Assembly: GCF_039531165.1 (NCBI RefSeq)
Contig: NZ_BAAAPN010000028.1
Location: 15,068 to 79,067, forward strand
Direction: 5' to 3'
Length of the DNA stretch: 64,000 bases
Source: Nostocoides_A vanveenii
GTDB taxonomy: Bacteria > Actinomycetota > Actinomycetes > Actinomycetales > Dermatophilaceae
The position numbers and the translations under genes were made by a program. Of the stretch, positions 46,003-54,040 are shown piece after piece (positions within the stretch are counted from its first letter, which is position 1; each line of letters opens with the position of its first letter). Under the pieces are notes generated by a model. It searched no databases, was not told the origin of the DNA, and was given only the letters and a program-made list of their open reading frames with translations.

Positions 46003-46719
46003 TCAGGCGATCAGGGCGGCGGTTGTGTAGAGGGCGAGGAAAACGCCGACGTAGTGAACGATGAAGGCCGCGATCGTCAACGCGTGGAAGACCTCGTGGA
46101 AGCCGAACCAGCTCGGGAGCGGGTTGGGCCGCTTGACGCCATAGATGATCCCGCCGATCGTGTAGAGCACCCCGCCAACGAGCACCAGGGTCAAGACCGC
46201 CGCACCGCCGTGCGCGAGGAAGGCCGGCAGATAGAAGACGGCGGTCCAGCCCAGTGCGATATAGGCCGGGGTGTAGAGCCAGCGCGGGGCCCCGACCCAA
46301 AAGACCCGGAAGGCCACACCGGCCAGGGCGCCTGCCCACACGACCGCAAGCAGGACGTCGGCCTGCCTCGGTGGGAGCAGGAGGACCGCGAACGGGGTAT
46401 AGCTGCCGGCGATGATGAGAAAGATGTTGGAGTGGTCGAGGCGCTTGAGTAGGCGCTCCCGCTTCGGTGACCAGCGGCCACGGTGGTAGAGGGCGCTGGT
46501 GCCGAAGAGCACCGTGGCCGCGACCGCGAAGATCGCGCAGGCGATCCGCGCCTGGGTGGTCGGAGCCATCGCAACGAGCACGATGCCGGCGATCAGGGCC
46601 AGGGGGGCTGCGACCAGGTGGAGCCAGCCGCGCAGCCGCGGCTTGACCTGCTGGAGCATCTCGCCGGCCGCGTCGGTCAGCGCGGTGGGGTCGAACGATC
46701 GAGGCTGTGACGCGCTCAT
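46003..46719 (-). CDS. Hemolysin III family (PAQR-type) membrane protein
   Basis: A 238-residue protein with seven helices. The family's metal-site residues are visible: Ser and His in TSALYH, Asp and His in LDHSNIFLIIAGSYTPF and the C-terminal HEVFHALTIAAFIVHY. These proteins are linked to membrane lipid state; direct hemolysis is not implied. The ATG has TATGGT 6 bases upstream (leaderless), and an operator-like repeat overlaps the promoter. Confidence 0.92.
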   Translation of the reverse strand: MSASQPRSFDPTALTDAAGEMLQQVKPRLRGWLHLVAAPLALIAGIVLVAMAPTTQARIACAIFAVAATVLFGTSALYHRGRWSPKRERLLKRLDHSNIFLIIAGSYTPFAVLLLPPRQADVLLAVVWAGALAGVAFRVFWVGAPRWLYTPAYIALGWTAVFYLPAFLAHGGAAVLTLVLVGGVLYTIGGIIYGVKRPNPLPSWFGFHEVFHALTIAAFIVHYVGVFLALYTTAALIA

Positions 46720-46725
46720 GCATCC

Positions 46726-46751
46726 ACCATAACCTACGGAACCGTAGGTTA
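46726..46751 (-). promoter_or_regulatory. Promoter with a TetR-like operator upstream of the hemolysin III gene
   Basis: TATGGT (46726-46731, minus) is the -10. Next to it is TAACCTACGG, two bases AA, then the exact complement (46730-46751). The 10-bp arms and position inside the promoter suggest a repressor of TetR type; the regulator is not in the window. Confidence 0.6.
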
Positions 46752-46800
46752 CTGGCCAGTCACCTCAGCGTGGGTGGTGCAGAGGCGACGAAGAAGGGGG

Positions 46801-46830
46801 CTGTCGGTGGGGCGACATACGATATCGGAC
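46801..46830 (+). promoter_or_regulatory. RecA-NDp/PafBC-type DNA-damage promoter of uvrA
   Basis: CTGTCGGTG, 8 bases, TACGAT, 7 bases, then GTG. It matches TTGTCRGTG-N8-TANNNT in 8 of 9 upstream positions with exact spacing and decides the uvrA start. Confidence 0.75.
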
Positions 46831-49800
46831 GTGACTCGAGCCACCACCAAAGGCGCCGCCGCCGGCCGCCAGCAGGACCACCTGATCGTGCGTGGCGCGC
46901 GCGAACACAACCTCAAAGACATCAATGTCGAGCTGCCACGCGATGCCCTCGTGGTGTTCACCGGGCTGTCCGGGTCGGGCAAGTCCTCGCTCGCCTTCGA
47001 CACGATCTTCGCCGAGGGCCAACGGCGGTATGTCGAGTCACTGAGCGCCTACGCCCGCCAGTTCCTGGGGCAGATGGACAAGCCGGATGTGGACTTCATC
47101 GAGGGCCTCTCCCCCGCGGTGTCCATCGACCAGAAGTCGACCAATCGCAATCCCCGATCGACGGTGGGGACGATCACCGAGGTGTATGACTACCTGCGCC
47201 TGCTCTTCGCCCGCGCCGGGCGGCCGCACTGCCCGGTCTGCATGGAGCCGATCACCCGGCAGACGCCGCAACAGATCGTCGACCGCCTCTTGGAGTTGCC
47301 GGAAGGCACGCGTTTCCAGGTGCTCGCGCCGGTCGTGCGCGCGCGCAAGGGTGAGTATGTCGAGCTCTTCGCCGAGTTGCAGAGCAAGGGGTATGCCCGT
47401 GCCCGTGTAGACGGGACGGTCATGCCCCTGACCGATGTGCCCAAGCTGGAGAAGCAGGTCAAGCACACCATCGACGTCGTGATCGACCGCCTCGTTGCCA
47501 AGAAGCCCGAGGGTGATGCGGGGCGGTCGGCCAAGCGCCGGCTCACCGACTCCATCGAGACGGCGCTGGTGTTGGCGGGCGGGTCGGTGATCGTCGACTT
47601 CGTGGACGCGGAGCCGGGAAGTCCTGACCGGGAGCGGCGCTTCTCCGAGCGGATGGCGTGCCCGAACGATCATCCGTTGTCGATCGACGAGATCGAGCCG
47701 CGCTCGTTCTCCTTCAACTCTCCTTTCGGTGCGTGCCCGGTGTGCACCGGCATCGGCGTTGAGTTGGAGGTGGATCCGGAGTTGATCGTGCCTGACGAGG
47801 ACCTCTCTCTTGCTCAGGGCGCCGTTGCCCCCTGGGGGCAGGGCAGCGGATCGGCGGAGTACTTCCAGCGGGTGCTCGGTGCCCTGGCCGAGGATCTCGG
47901 CTTCTCGATGGACGTGCCGTGGCGCGGGTTGCCGCAGCGCGCCAAGGACGCCGTGCTCCACGGGCAGAACCACAAAGTGCACGTCCGTTACCGCAACCGC
48001 TACGGCAGGGAGCGCTCCTACAGCACCGGCTTCGAGGGCGCGGTCCCATTCGTCAAGCGACGGCATACGGAAACCGACTCGGAGTGGAGCCGCGAGCGCT
48101 ATGAGGGTTATATGCGCGAGGTGCCGTGCCCCACGTGTCGTGGGACGCGGCTCAAGCCCGAGTCGCTCGCGGTGCTGATCGGCGAGCGGAGCATCGCCGA
48201 TGTCTCGGCACTCTCGATCCGCGAGGCGGCCGCTTTCCTCGGCGGTGTGGACTTCACCGAGCGGGAGCGGGCGATCGCGCAACGGGTGATCAAGGAGATC
48301 AATGCCCGTCTGGGCTTCCTGCTCGACGTGGGCCTCGACTACCTCTCGCTGAACCGGCCCGCCGGGACCCTGTCGGGCGGGGAGGCGCAGCGCATCCGGC
48401 TCGCGACCCAGATCGGCTCCGGGCTGGTCGGCGTCCTCTATGTCCTGGACGAGCCATCCATCGGCTTGCATCAGCGCGACAACCACCGGCTCATCGAGAC
48501 CCTCGTGCGCTTGCGCGATCTGGGCAACACCTTGATCGTCGTCGAGCACGACGAGGACACCATCGCCACGGCCGACTGGATCGTCGACATCGGCCCGGGT
48601 GCGGGTGAGCACGGCGGGCACGTCGTGCACTCCGGGTCGGTCGCCGATCTGCTACGGCATCCGGAGTCGCTCACCGGGAAGTACTTGTCCGGTCGCGAGG
48701 AGATCCCGATGCCGGTGGTGCGCCGGCCGGTCGACAAGCAGCGGATGGTCAAGGTGCTCGGCGCCAAGGAGCACAACCTCGCCGATGTGTCGGTGTCCGT
48801 CCCGTTGGGGACCTTCGTCGCCGTGACCGGCGTCTCCGGATCGGGGAAGTCGACGTTGGTGAACGACATCCTCTACAACGTGCTGGCCAACAAGCTCAAC
48901 GGCGCCCGGCACGTGCCCGGGCGGCACAAGACGGTCACCGGTCTAGAGCATCTGGACAAGGTCGTGCATGTGGACCAGAGCCCCATTGGACGCACGCCGC
49001 GGTCCAATCCCGCGACCTACACCGGCGTCTTCGACCACATCCGCAAGCTCTTCGCGACGACGACCGAGGCGAAGATTCACGGCTATCAGCAGGGGCGGTT
49101 TTCTTTCAACGTCAAGGGCGGCCGCTGCGACGCGTGCTCGGGTGACGGAACCATCAAGATCGAGATGAACTTCCTGCCCGACGTCTACGTCCCGTGCGAG
49201 GTCTGCCACGGGGCCCGCTACAACCGCGAGACGCTCGAAGTGCATTTCAAGGGCAAGACGATCGCCGACGTGCTGAACATGCCGATCGAGGAGGCCGAGG
49301 AGTTCTTTGCCGCGGTCCCGGCGATCGCGCGGCATATGACGACGTTGAACGCGGTCGGGCTCGGGTATGTCCGCCTGGGCCAGCCGGCCACCACACTCTC
49401 GGGGGGTGAGGCGCAGCGCGTCAAACTTGCCTCGGAACTGCAGAAGCGCTCGACGGGCCGGACGATCTATGTGCTCGACGAGCCGACGACGGGACTGCAC
49501 TTCGAGGACATCCGCAAGCTGCTGATCGTTCTGCAGGGGTTGGTCGACAAGGGCAACACGGTGATCGTCATCGAGCACAACCTCGACGTGATCAAGAACG
49601 CCGACTGGATCATCGACATGGGTCCCGAGGGCGGATCCGGCGGTGGCCGGGTGATCGCGACCGGGACCCCCGAGGAGGTCGCGGCGGTGGCCGGGTCGCA
49701 CACCGGTCGATTCCTGGCGCCGATTCTCGAGCGGTCGGCTCGCACGCCGGCTCGGGCGACCGGGCGGGCGCGAACGACAAAGAAGTCGGTCGTCAAGGCC

Positions 49801-49986
49801 GGGCCCGTTCAGGCCGGCGAGGTCACGAGGGCGCCGGCCGGAATGGCACCCGCCGCGAAGGCGACGAGGGCTCCGGCCGCAAAGGCTGCCGCCGCGCGAC
49901 GCCCGACGACACAGGCAGTGCCCGAGGCGGCGACGATCTCCAAAAGCGCCGCCGCCGCCGCGCGCCGGGCCCGGAAGGCGGGCTGA
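46831..49986 (+). CDS. uvrA: UvrA: excinuclease ATPase with a basic Ala-rich tail
   Basis: Damage-recognition subunit of nucleotide excision repair; 1051 residues. It has two ABC cassettes (Walker A GLSGSGKSS near 50 and GVSGSGKST near 670; signature LSGGEAQRIRLA and LSGGEAQRVKLA) and zinc modules (CPVCMEPI; CPTCRGTRL; CDACSGDGT with CEVCHGARY). The last ~80 residues are an Ala/Lys/Arg-rich tail not part of the core, perhaps DNA-binding. The GTG at 46831 follows the leaderless promoter; the ORF upstream adds 19 unsupported residues. Confidence 0.97.
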   Translation: MTRATTKGAAAGRQQDHLIVRGAREHNLKDINVELPRDALVVFTGLSGSGKSSLAFDTIFAEGQRRYVESLSAYARQFLGQMDKPDVDFIEGLSPAVSIDQKSTNRNPRSTVGTITEVYDYLRLLFARAGRPHCPVCMEPITRQTPQQIVDRLLELPEGTRFQVLAPVVRARKGEYVELFAELQSKGYARARVDGTVMPLTDVPKLEKQVKHTIDVVIDRLVAKKPEGDAGRSAKRRLTDSIETALVLAGGSVIVDFVDAEPGSPDRERRFSERMACPNDHPLSIDEIEPRSFSFNSPFGACPVCTGIGVELEVDPELIVPDEDLSLAQGAVAPWGQGSGSAEYFQRVLGALAEDLGFSMDVPWRGLPQRAKDAVLHGQNHKVHVRYRNRYGRERSYSTGFEGAVPFVKRRHTETDSEWSRERYEGYMREVPCPTCRGTRLKPESLAVLIGERSIADVSALSIREAAAFLGGVDFTERERAIAQRVIKEINARLGFLLDVGLDYLSLNRPAGTLSGGEAQRIRLATQIGSGLVGVLYVLDEPSIGLHQRDNHRLIETLVRLRDLGNTLIVVEHDEDTIATADWIVDIGPGAGEHGGHVVHSGSVADLLRHPESLTGKYLSGREEIPMPVVRRPVDKQRMVKVLGAKEHNLADVSVSVPLGTFVAVTGVSGSGKSTLVNDILYNVLANKLNGARHVPGRHKTVTGLEHLDKVVHVDQSPIGRTPRSNPATYTGVFDHIRKLFATTTEAKIHGYQQGRFSFNVKGGRCDACSGDGTIKIEMNFLPDVYVPCEVCHGARYNRETLEVHFKGKTIADVLNMPIEEAEEFFAAVPAIARHMTTLNAVGLGYVRLGQPATTLSGGEAQRVKLASELQKRSTGRTIYVLDEPTTGLHFEDIRKLLIVLQGLVDKGNTVIVIEHNLDVIKNADWIIDMGPEGGSGGGRVIATGTPEEVAAVAGSHTGRFLAPILERSARTPARATGRARTTKKSVVKAGPVQAGEVTRAPAGMAPAAKATRAPAAKAAAARRPTTQAVPEAATISKSAAAAARRARKAG

Positions 49987-49987
49987 G

Positions 49988-50680
49988 GTGGACGAGACAC
50001 TCGCCGCGCTCGAGAGCGAGACGGCCCGACTGCTGGCCACCGTCGCCGTGCTCGACGATCCGGCCGCGGCCAGCGGATGCGACGGTTGGACGCGTGGCCA
50101 CATCTTGACCCATTTGGCACGGAATGCCGACGGCCTCGCCGGGCTGGTCCGGGCCGCGGTGGACGGTAGTGGCGAGACGATGTACGCCTCGGCGCAGGCC
50201 CGCGACGCTGATATCGAGGCCGGCGCCGGGAGGGCCATGCCCGATCTGGCCGACGACCTTCGGACGAGCTCTGCCCGGTTGGCACAAGCTCTCCCCCGGC
50301 TGGCAGGGCTCGACGCGGGACTATTGGTCGAGCGCACGCCCGGCGGACCACGCTTTCGCGCAGCGGATCTGCCGACCATGCGTCTGCGAGAGGTGCTCTA
50401 TCACCACGCCGACCTGCGGGCCGGCTTCGATTTCGAGGATTTTCCGCCCGACCTGGTGGCGACCTACCTGGCGCGGGAGGTGACGGCGCTGGCCGGTCTC
50501 CCCGATGCGCCGGCCGTCACGCTGGCGCCGGCCGGACAGGAGCCGATCCGGGTGGGTCCGAGCGGCCCCACGGTCGCCGGATCCCCAGCCGCGCTGCTTC
50601 GTTGGCTGGCACGCCGTGACCCTGCGGGCGTCCACGCACTCGACGGTGACGTCCTTCCCGAACTTCCGAGAGGCAGTTGA
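49988..50680 (+). CDS. Maleylpyruvate isomerase family, mycothiol-dependent type
   Basis: A 230-residue DinB-like four-helix protein. The conserved SGCDGWTRGHILTHLARN near residue 30 and the metal-like LREVLYHHADLRAGF near 137 identify the mycothiol-dependent isomerase domain, with a SCP-like C-terminal part. The actual reaction is not known; mycothiol use fits an actinobacterium. The GTG follows the uvrA stop by 1 base. Confidence 0.82.
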   Translation: MDETLAALESETARLLATVAVLDDPAAASGCDGWTRGHILTHLARNADGLAGLVRAAVDGSGETMYASAQARDADIEAGAGRAMPDLADDLRTSSARLAQALPRLAGLDAGLLVERTPGGPRFRAADLPTMRLREVLYHHADLRAGFDFEDFPPDLVATYLAREVTALAGLPDAPAVTLAPAGQEPIRVGPSGPTVAGSPAALLRWLARRDPAGVHALDGDVLPELPRGS

Positions 50681-50685
50681 TACTG

Positions 50686-51354
50686 ATGACCGACCCCTAC
50701 ACCGGCGAGGTGACGCCCGGCGGACCGAGCGAGGTCCGCGAGTTGGCGCACGCGACAATCCGCAAGATGTCCGTCTCGGCGATGCACAACAACGTCTACC
50801 TCGTCACCGACAAGGGGACGGGCTCCCAATTACTGATTGACGCCGCCGACGACCCCGCGCGTTGCCTGGCCCTGGTCGCCGAGGGCACGGGCCGCCTCGA
50901 TGCGCTGGTCACCACGCACCAGCACTGGGACCACACGCGCGCCCTCGCTGATGTCGTCGCGGCCACGGGAGCGCGCACGTATGCCGGCGCCGACGACGCC
51001 GACGCGCTTCCGCTGCCACCCGATGTGCGGCTCTCGCAAGGCGACACGATCGCCGTCGGGGGACTCGAGTTCGACGTGATCCATCTGCGCGGGCATACGC
51101 CGGGGTCGGTGGCGCTGGCCTACGCCGACCCGGATGGGGTGACCCACCTGTTCACCGGTGATTCGCTCTTCCCCGGGGGCGTCGGCAACACCACGATGCC
51201 GGGGCAGAGTTTCGAGAGCCTGTATGCCGATGTGGTCGACCGCGTCTTCGACCGCTTCCCGGACGACACCTGGTTCTATCCCGGCCACGGCAACGACTCA
51301 ACCGTCGGCCTCGAGCGGCCCCACCTCGGCGAGTGGCGCGAGCGCGGCTGGTGA
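50686..51354 (+). CDS. MBL-fold metallohydrolase (glyoxalase II-like)
   Basis: A 222-residue beta-lactamase-fold hydrolase. The metal motif is TTHQHWDHTRA (HxHxDH, near residue 85); further ligands are the His in HLRGHTPGS, the Asp in FTGDSLFPGG and the His in YPGHGND. Such proteins often hydrolyse thioesters, possibly a mycothiol conjugate, given the neighbour. The ATG is preferred over an in-frame TTG three codons earlier. Confidence 0.85.
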   Translation: MTDPYTGEVTPGGPSEVRELAHATIRKMSVSAMHNNVYLVTDKGTGSQLLIDAADDPARCLALVAEGTGRLDALVTTHQHWDHTRALADVVAATGARTYAGADDADALPLPPDVRLSQGDTIAVGGLEFDVIHLRGHTPGSVALAYADPDGVTHLFTGDSLFPGGVGNTTMPGQSFESLYADVVDRVFDRFPDDTWFYPGHGNDSTVGLERPHLGEWRERGW

Positions 51355-51360
51355 GCCCAG

Positions 51361-51386
51361 CTCACGTATCACGCGTGATACGTGAG
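51361..51386. promoter_or_regulatory. Perfect 26-bp palindrome upstream of the toxin-antitoxin fusion
   Basis: CTCACGTATCACG is followed directly by its exact reverse complement, 5 bases before the ATG. The size and place match an autoregulatory operator of a type II toxin-antitoxin module. It starts 6 bases after the previous stop codon and could also fold as a terminator. Confidence 0.7.
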
Positions 51387-51390
51387 GGTG

Positions 51391-51795
51391 ATGACGGTGC
51401 CAGTCCGGGATCTTCGCAACAACAGCGCCTGGGTGCTGGCCGCGAGCCTCCCGGACGAGCCACTGATCAGTGCGATCACCCTCGCGGAGCTTTCCGTTGG
51501 CCCGCTGGTTGCCAGGACAAGCGTGGAGCGGGTGGCTCGCCAACCGCTCCTGCAGCAGGTGGAGGCAGACTTCGAACCGCTCGCGTTCGACAGCGCGGCG
51601 GCCCGCCGATTCGGGGCGGTCGCAGCATCGCTGCGCAGCTCCGGCCGCAAACCGGCCGCCCGAGCCTACGACGCGTTGATCGCCGCGGTAGCCATCGCTA
51701 ATGGCCTTCCCCTGTTCACCGGCAACCCGGACGATTTCGCCGGCCTAGCGGGGCTGACGGTGCGCACGACCGAGCCGGACGGCCGCGGCGCGTAG
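51391..51795 (+). CDS. In-frame fusion of an antitoxin start to a PIN-domain toxin (VapBC remnant)
   Basis: A 134-residue protein. Residues 1-12 (MTVPVRDLRNNS) look like the start of a Phd/VapB antitoxin. From about residue 14 it is a VapC PIN domain that lacks the first strand with the LDTS aspartate. Later acidic residues are present: Glu33 in TLAEL, Asp94 in RAYDALIAA and Asp114/115 in GNPDDFAG. An in-frame deletion through the end of vapB and the start of vapC explains it. GAGGG is just before the ATG. It is probably inactive as an RNase but could still bind the palindrome upstream. Confidence 0.7.
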   Translation: MTVPVRDLRNNSAWVLAASLPDEPLISAITLAELSVGPLVARTSVERVARQPLLQQVEADFEPLAFDSAAARRFGAVAASLRSSGRKPAARAYDALIAAVAIANGLPLFTGNPDDFAGLAGLTVRTTEPDGRGA

Positions 51796-51808
51796 CTGAC
51801 ACCCTCGT

Positions 51809-51820
51809 TAGGCTGCTCCG
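51809..51820 (+). promoter_or_regulatory. Leaderless -10 for the EamA transporter gene
   Basis: TAGGCT with 6 bases to the GTG start. Confidence 0.55.
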
Positions 51821-52693
51821 GTGCTGTCGGCCGACCGGGTTCCTGCCCCCCTTCTCGTCCTGGCGGGGATCGTCTCGGTCCAGTTCGGCGGGGCGCTGGC
51901 AGCGACCCTGATCCCGGTGATCGGGGCGGCGGGTTCGGTGACGATGCGGTTGCTCTTCGCGACCGTCATCCTGGTCGCGATCATCCGGCCACGGGTGCGT
52001 GGCTACTCGCGCGCGGACTGGGCCACGGTGCTCTGCTTCGGCCTTGCCCTCGGCCTGATGAACTTCACCTTCTATGGCTCTCTCGCACATCTGCCCATCG
52101 GCGTCGCCGTGACGATCGAGTTCCTCGGGCCGCTCGCTCTCGCGACGGTGCTGTCCCGGCGACCCCGGGACCTAATTGCAGTCGTGGCCGCGGGCACGGG
52201 CGTCGTCCTGATTTCGGAAGCCCTCCACGTCCCGTTGGCGGAACTCAACTGGACCGGGATCGGATTGGCTCTCGCCGCGGGGGCGTGCTGGGCGGCATAC
52301 ATCATTTTCAGCGGCCGGACAGGCGCGGCCTTTCCCAAGCTCGACGGGCTGGCCATCGCGATGGTGGTCGCGTCGGCCCTGGTGACCCCCTTGGGCGTGC
52401 TCACCATCGATGAGTGGACGACCCCCTGGCTCGCGAAGGGCCTAGGAATCGCCGTGCTCTCGTCCCTGCTCCCCTACTCCCTCGAACTGCTCGCCTTGCG
52501 CCGAATGCGCGCGGCCGTGTTCGGGATCCTGCTCAGCCTGGAGCCGGCCTTCGCAGCGCTGGCCGGCCTGATCGTGCTCGACCAACGCCTCCATACGCTG
52601 CAACTGGTTGGCATGGCACTGGTAGTCGGCGCCAGCATCCTGATCATGGGCGGCAACGCCGAGAAGGACCCGGCCGAGGCCGCCGCGACCTGA
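51821..52693 (+). CDS. EamA-family exporter (RhtA-like)
   Basis: A 290-residue membrane protein with ten predicted helices in two EamA repeats; the repeat hallmark is seen in SVQFGGALAATLIP near the start and LLSLEPAFAALAGLIVLDQ near the end. It is close to the threonine/homoserine exporter group, but the substrate is not proved. The GTG start is set by the -10. Confidence 0.88.
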   Translation: MLSADRVPAPLLVLAGIVSVQFGGALAATLIPVIGAAGSVTMRLLFATVILVAIIRPRVRGYSRADWATVLCFGLALGLMNFTFYGSLAHLPIGVAVTIEFLGPLALATVLSRRPRDLIAVVAAGTGVVLISEALHVPLAELNWTGIGLALAAGACWAAYIIFSGRTGAAFPKLDGLAIAMVVASALVTPLGVLTIDEWTTPWLAKGLGIAVLSSLLPYSLELLALRRMRAAVFGILLSLEPAFAALAGLIVLDQRLHTLQLVGMALVVGASILIMGGNAEKDPAEAAAT

Positions 52694-52754
52694 TCGGGCG
52701 CCATACGCAGGGGTTTGTGGAATCGGGCGGGAAAGCTGTCAGCGCCCGGGGCCG

Positions 52755-53774
52755 CTAGGCGTCCGGGGAGGCCGCGTCGCGCTTGGACTTCCAGAGGCTG
52801 GCAATGGTGGTGACGCCGAGGATGACGACGATTGCACCGAGGGAGACCGAGATGGGGATCTCGGGGACGTGAATGTTCTCGCCGCCGTTGATGAAGGGCA
52901 ACTCGTTGGTGTGCAGCGCGTGGAGCAGCAGCTTGACGCCGATGAAGGCCAGCAGCACGGCCAGCCCGATGCTGAGATAGACGAGCTTCTGCAGTAGGCC
53001 ACCGAGCAGGAAGTAGAGCTGGCGCAGCCCCATCAGGGCAAAGAGGTTGGCGACCAGGACGATGTAGGGCTCCTTGGTCAGTCCGTAGATCGCGGGGATC
53101 GAGTCGAGGGCGAAAAGCAGGTCCGTGGTGCCCAGCGCAAGGATGACGAAGAGCATCGGCGTGGCCAGCCGCTTGCCGTCCAGGCGGGCGAACATCGAGG
53201 TGCCGTGGTACTCCTTCGTCGAGGGGATCCGCTTCTCGACGAACTTCATGAATGTGTTCTCTTCGTACTCGTCGTCGTCGGACTCCCCCTCACCGACCAA
53301 CTTCCAGGCGGTGTAGATGAGGAACGCGCCAAAGATGTAGAAGACCCACGAGAAGTTGTTGATCGCCGCGGCACCGGCCCAGATGAACAGGCCGCGAAGG
53401 ACGATGGCGATGACGATGCCGACCATCAGCGCAAACTGTTGGAGACGCTCCGGCACCGCGAAATTCGCCATGATCAGCAAGAAGATGAAGAGGTTGTCGA
53501 CGCTGAGCGAATACTCGGTCAGCCAGCCGGCGAAGAACTCCCCGGCCAGTTTGCCCCCTTTCATCGCGAAGAGCGCGATACCGAAGATCACGGCTGCTCC
53601 GATATAGCCCGACAGCGCGAGCACAAGTTCCTTGGTGCTCGGGCGGTGCGGGTTGCGGGCAATCCAGATGACGTCGAAGGCAAGCACCGCTGCGGCGACG
53701 CCGATGGTCAAGAACCAGACCCACGTGGGCAGGTCGAGTTGGGTGGCATTCGCCGTTGCTAATGCGTGAACCAA
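52755..53774 (-). CDS. TerC-family membrane protein (manganese export type)
   Basis: About 339 residues with about nine helices. Acidic metal-site residues are in LAFDVIWIARNPHR, YSLSVDNLFIFLLIM and TTDLLFALDSIPAIYG. Members export manganese, sometimes loading exported enzymes. The acidic loop GEGESDDDEYEENT is of interest. A TTG start is chosen from AAAGG upstream; no ATG or GTG gives a better start, and the longer frame runs into the riboswitch. Control by the manganese riboswitch supports the role. Confidence 0.9.
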   Translation of the reverse strand: MVHALATANATQLDLPTWVWFLTIGVAAAVLAFDVIWIARNPHRPSTKELVLALSGYIGAAVIFGIALFAMKGGKLAGEFFAGWLTEYSLSVDNLFIFLLIMANFAVPERLQQFALMVGIVIAIVLRGLFIWAGAAAINNFSWVFYIFGAFLIYTAWKLVGEGESDDDEYEENTFMKFVEKRIPSTKEYHGTSMFARLDGKRLATPMLFVILALGTTDLLFALDSIPAIYGLTKEPYIVLVANLFALMGLRQLYFLLGGLLQKLVYLSIGLAVLLAFIGVKLLLHALHTNELPFINGGENIHVPEIPISVSLGAIVVILGVTTIASLWKSKRDAASPDA

Positions 53775-53785
53775 TTGGGGTCGCC

Positions 53786-53905
53786 TTTCGGACGTGACGG
53801 AAATCAGTCCGAAGGTCTCTCCCGCCCGAGGTAGATCGGGCCACCGCCCCGGGCCGGTGGGCCGTGATGACGAGGCAGGCGCTTGGGGGATACTCCCCTT
53901 CAGGG
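53786..53905 (-). ncRNA. yybP-ykoY manganese riboswitch upstream of terC
   Basis: The minus strand carries the conserved blocks in order: AAGGGGAGTATCCCCC, then CGTCATCACGGCC, and GGGCGGGAGAGACCTTCGG, closed by a TCCGAAAGG segment just before the coding start. These match the yybP-ykoY family, which turns on Mn exporters when manganese binds. Exact borders are approximate. Confidence 0.82.
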
Positions 53906-53939
53906 CACCCCGCACGGGCGAGGCACGGGCACTATTGAA

Positions 53940-53957
53940 CCACTGCGCGGGCAGTGG
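53940..53957. promoter_or_regulatory. Hairpin between the terC leader and the cell-wall deacetylase gene
   Basis: CCACTGC and GCAGTGG pair around GCGG. It lies upstream of both divergent genes, close to where the terC promoter must be; an operator or leader fold is possible. Confidence 0.35.
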
Positions 53958-54040
53958 GTCGAATCTGCGCACACATTCCGGTCAACCGATCGAGGGTCAC
54001 ACACGTGTCAAGGGCGACGATCACGGCGAGGAGACTGACG

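Noticed and set aside
52695..52748. A terminator between the EamA and TerC genes
   Set aside because: The 7-bp arms are about 40 bases apart and there is no compact stem.
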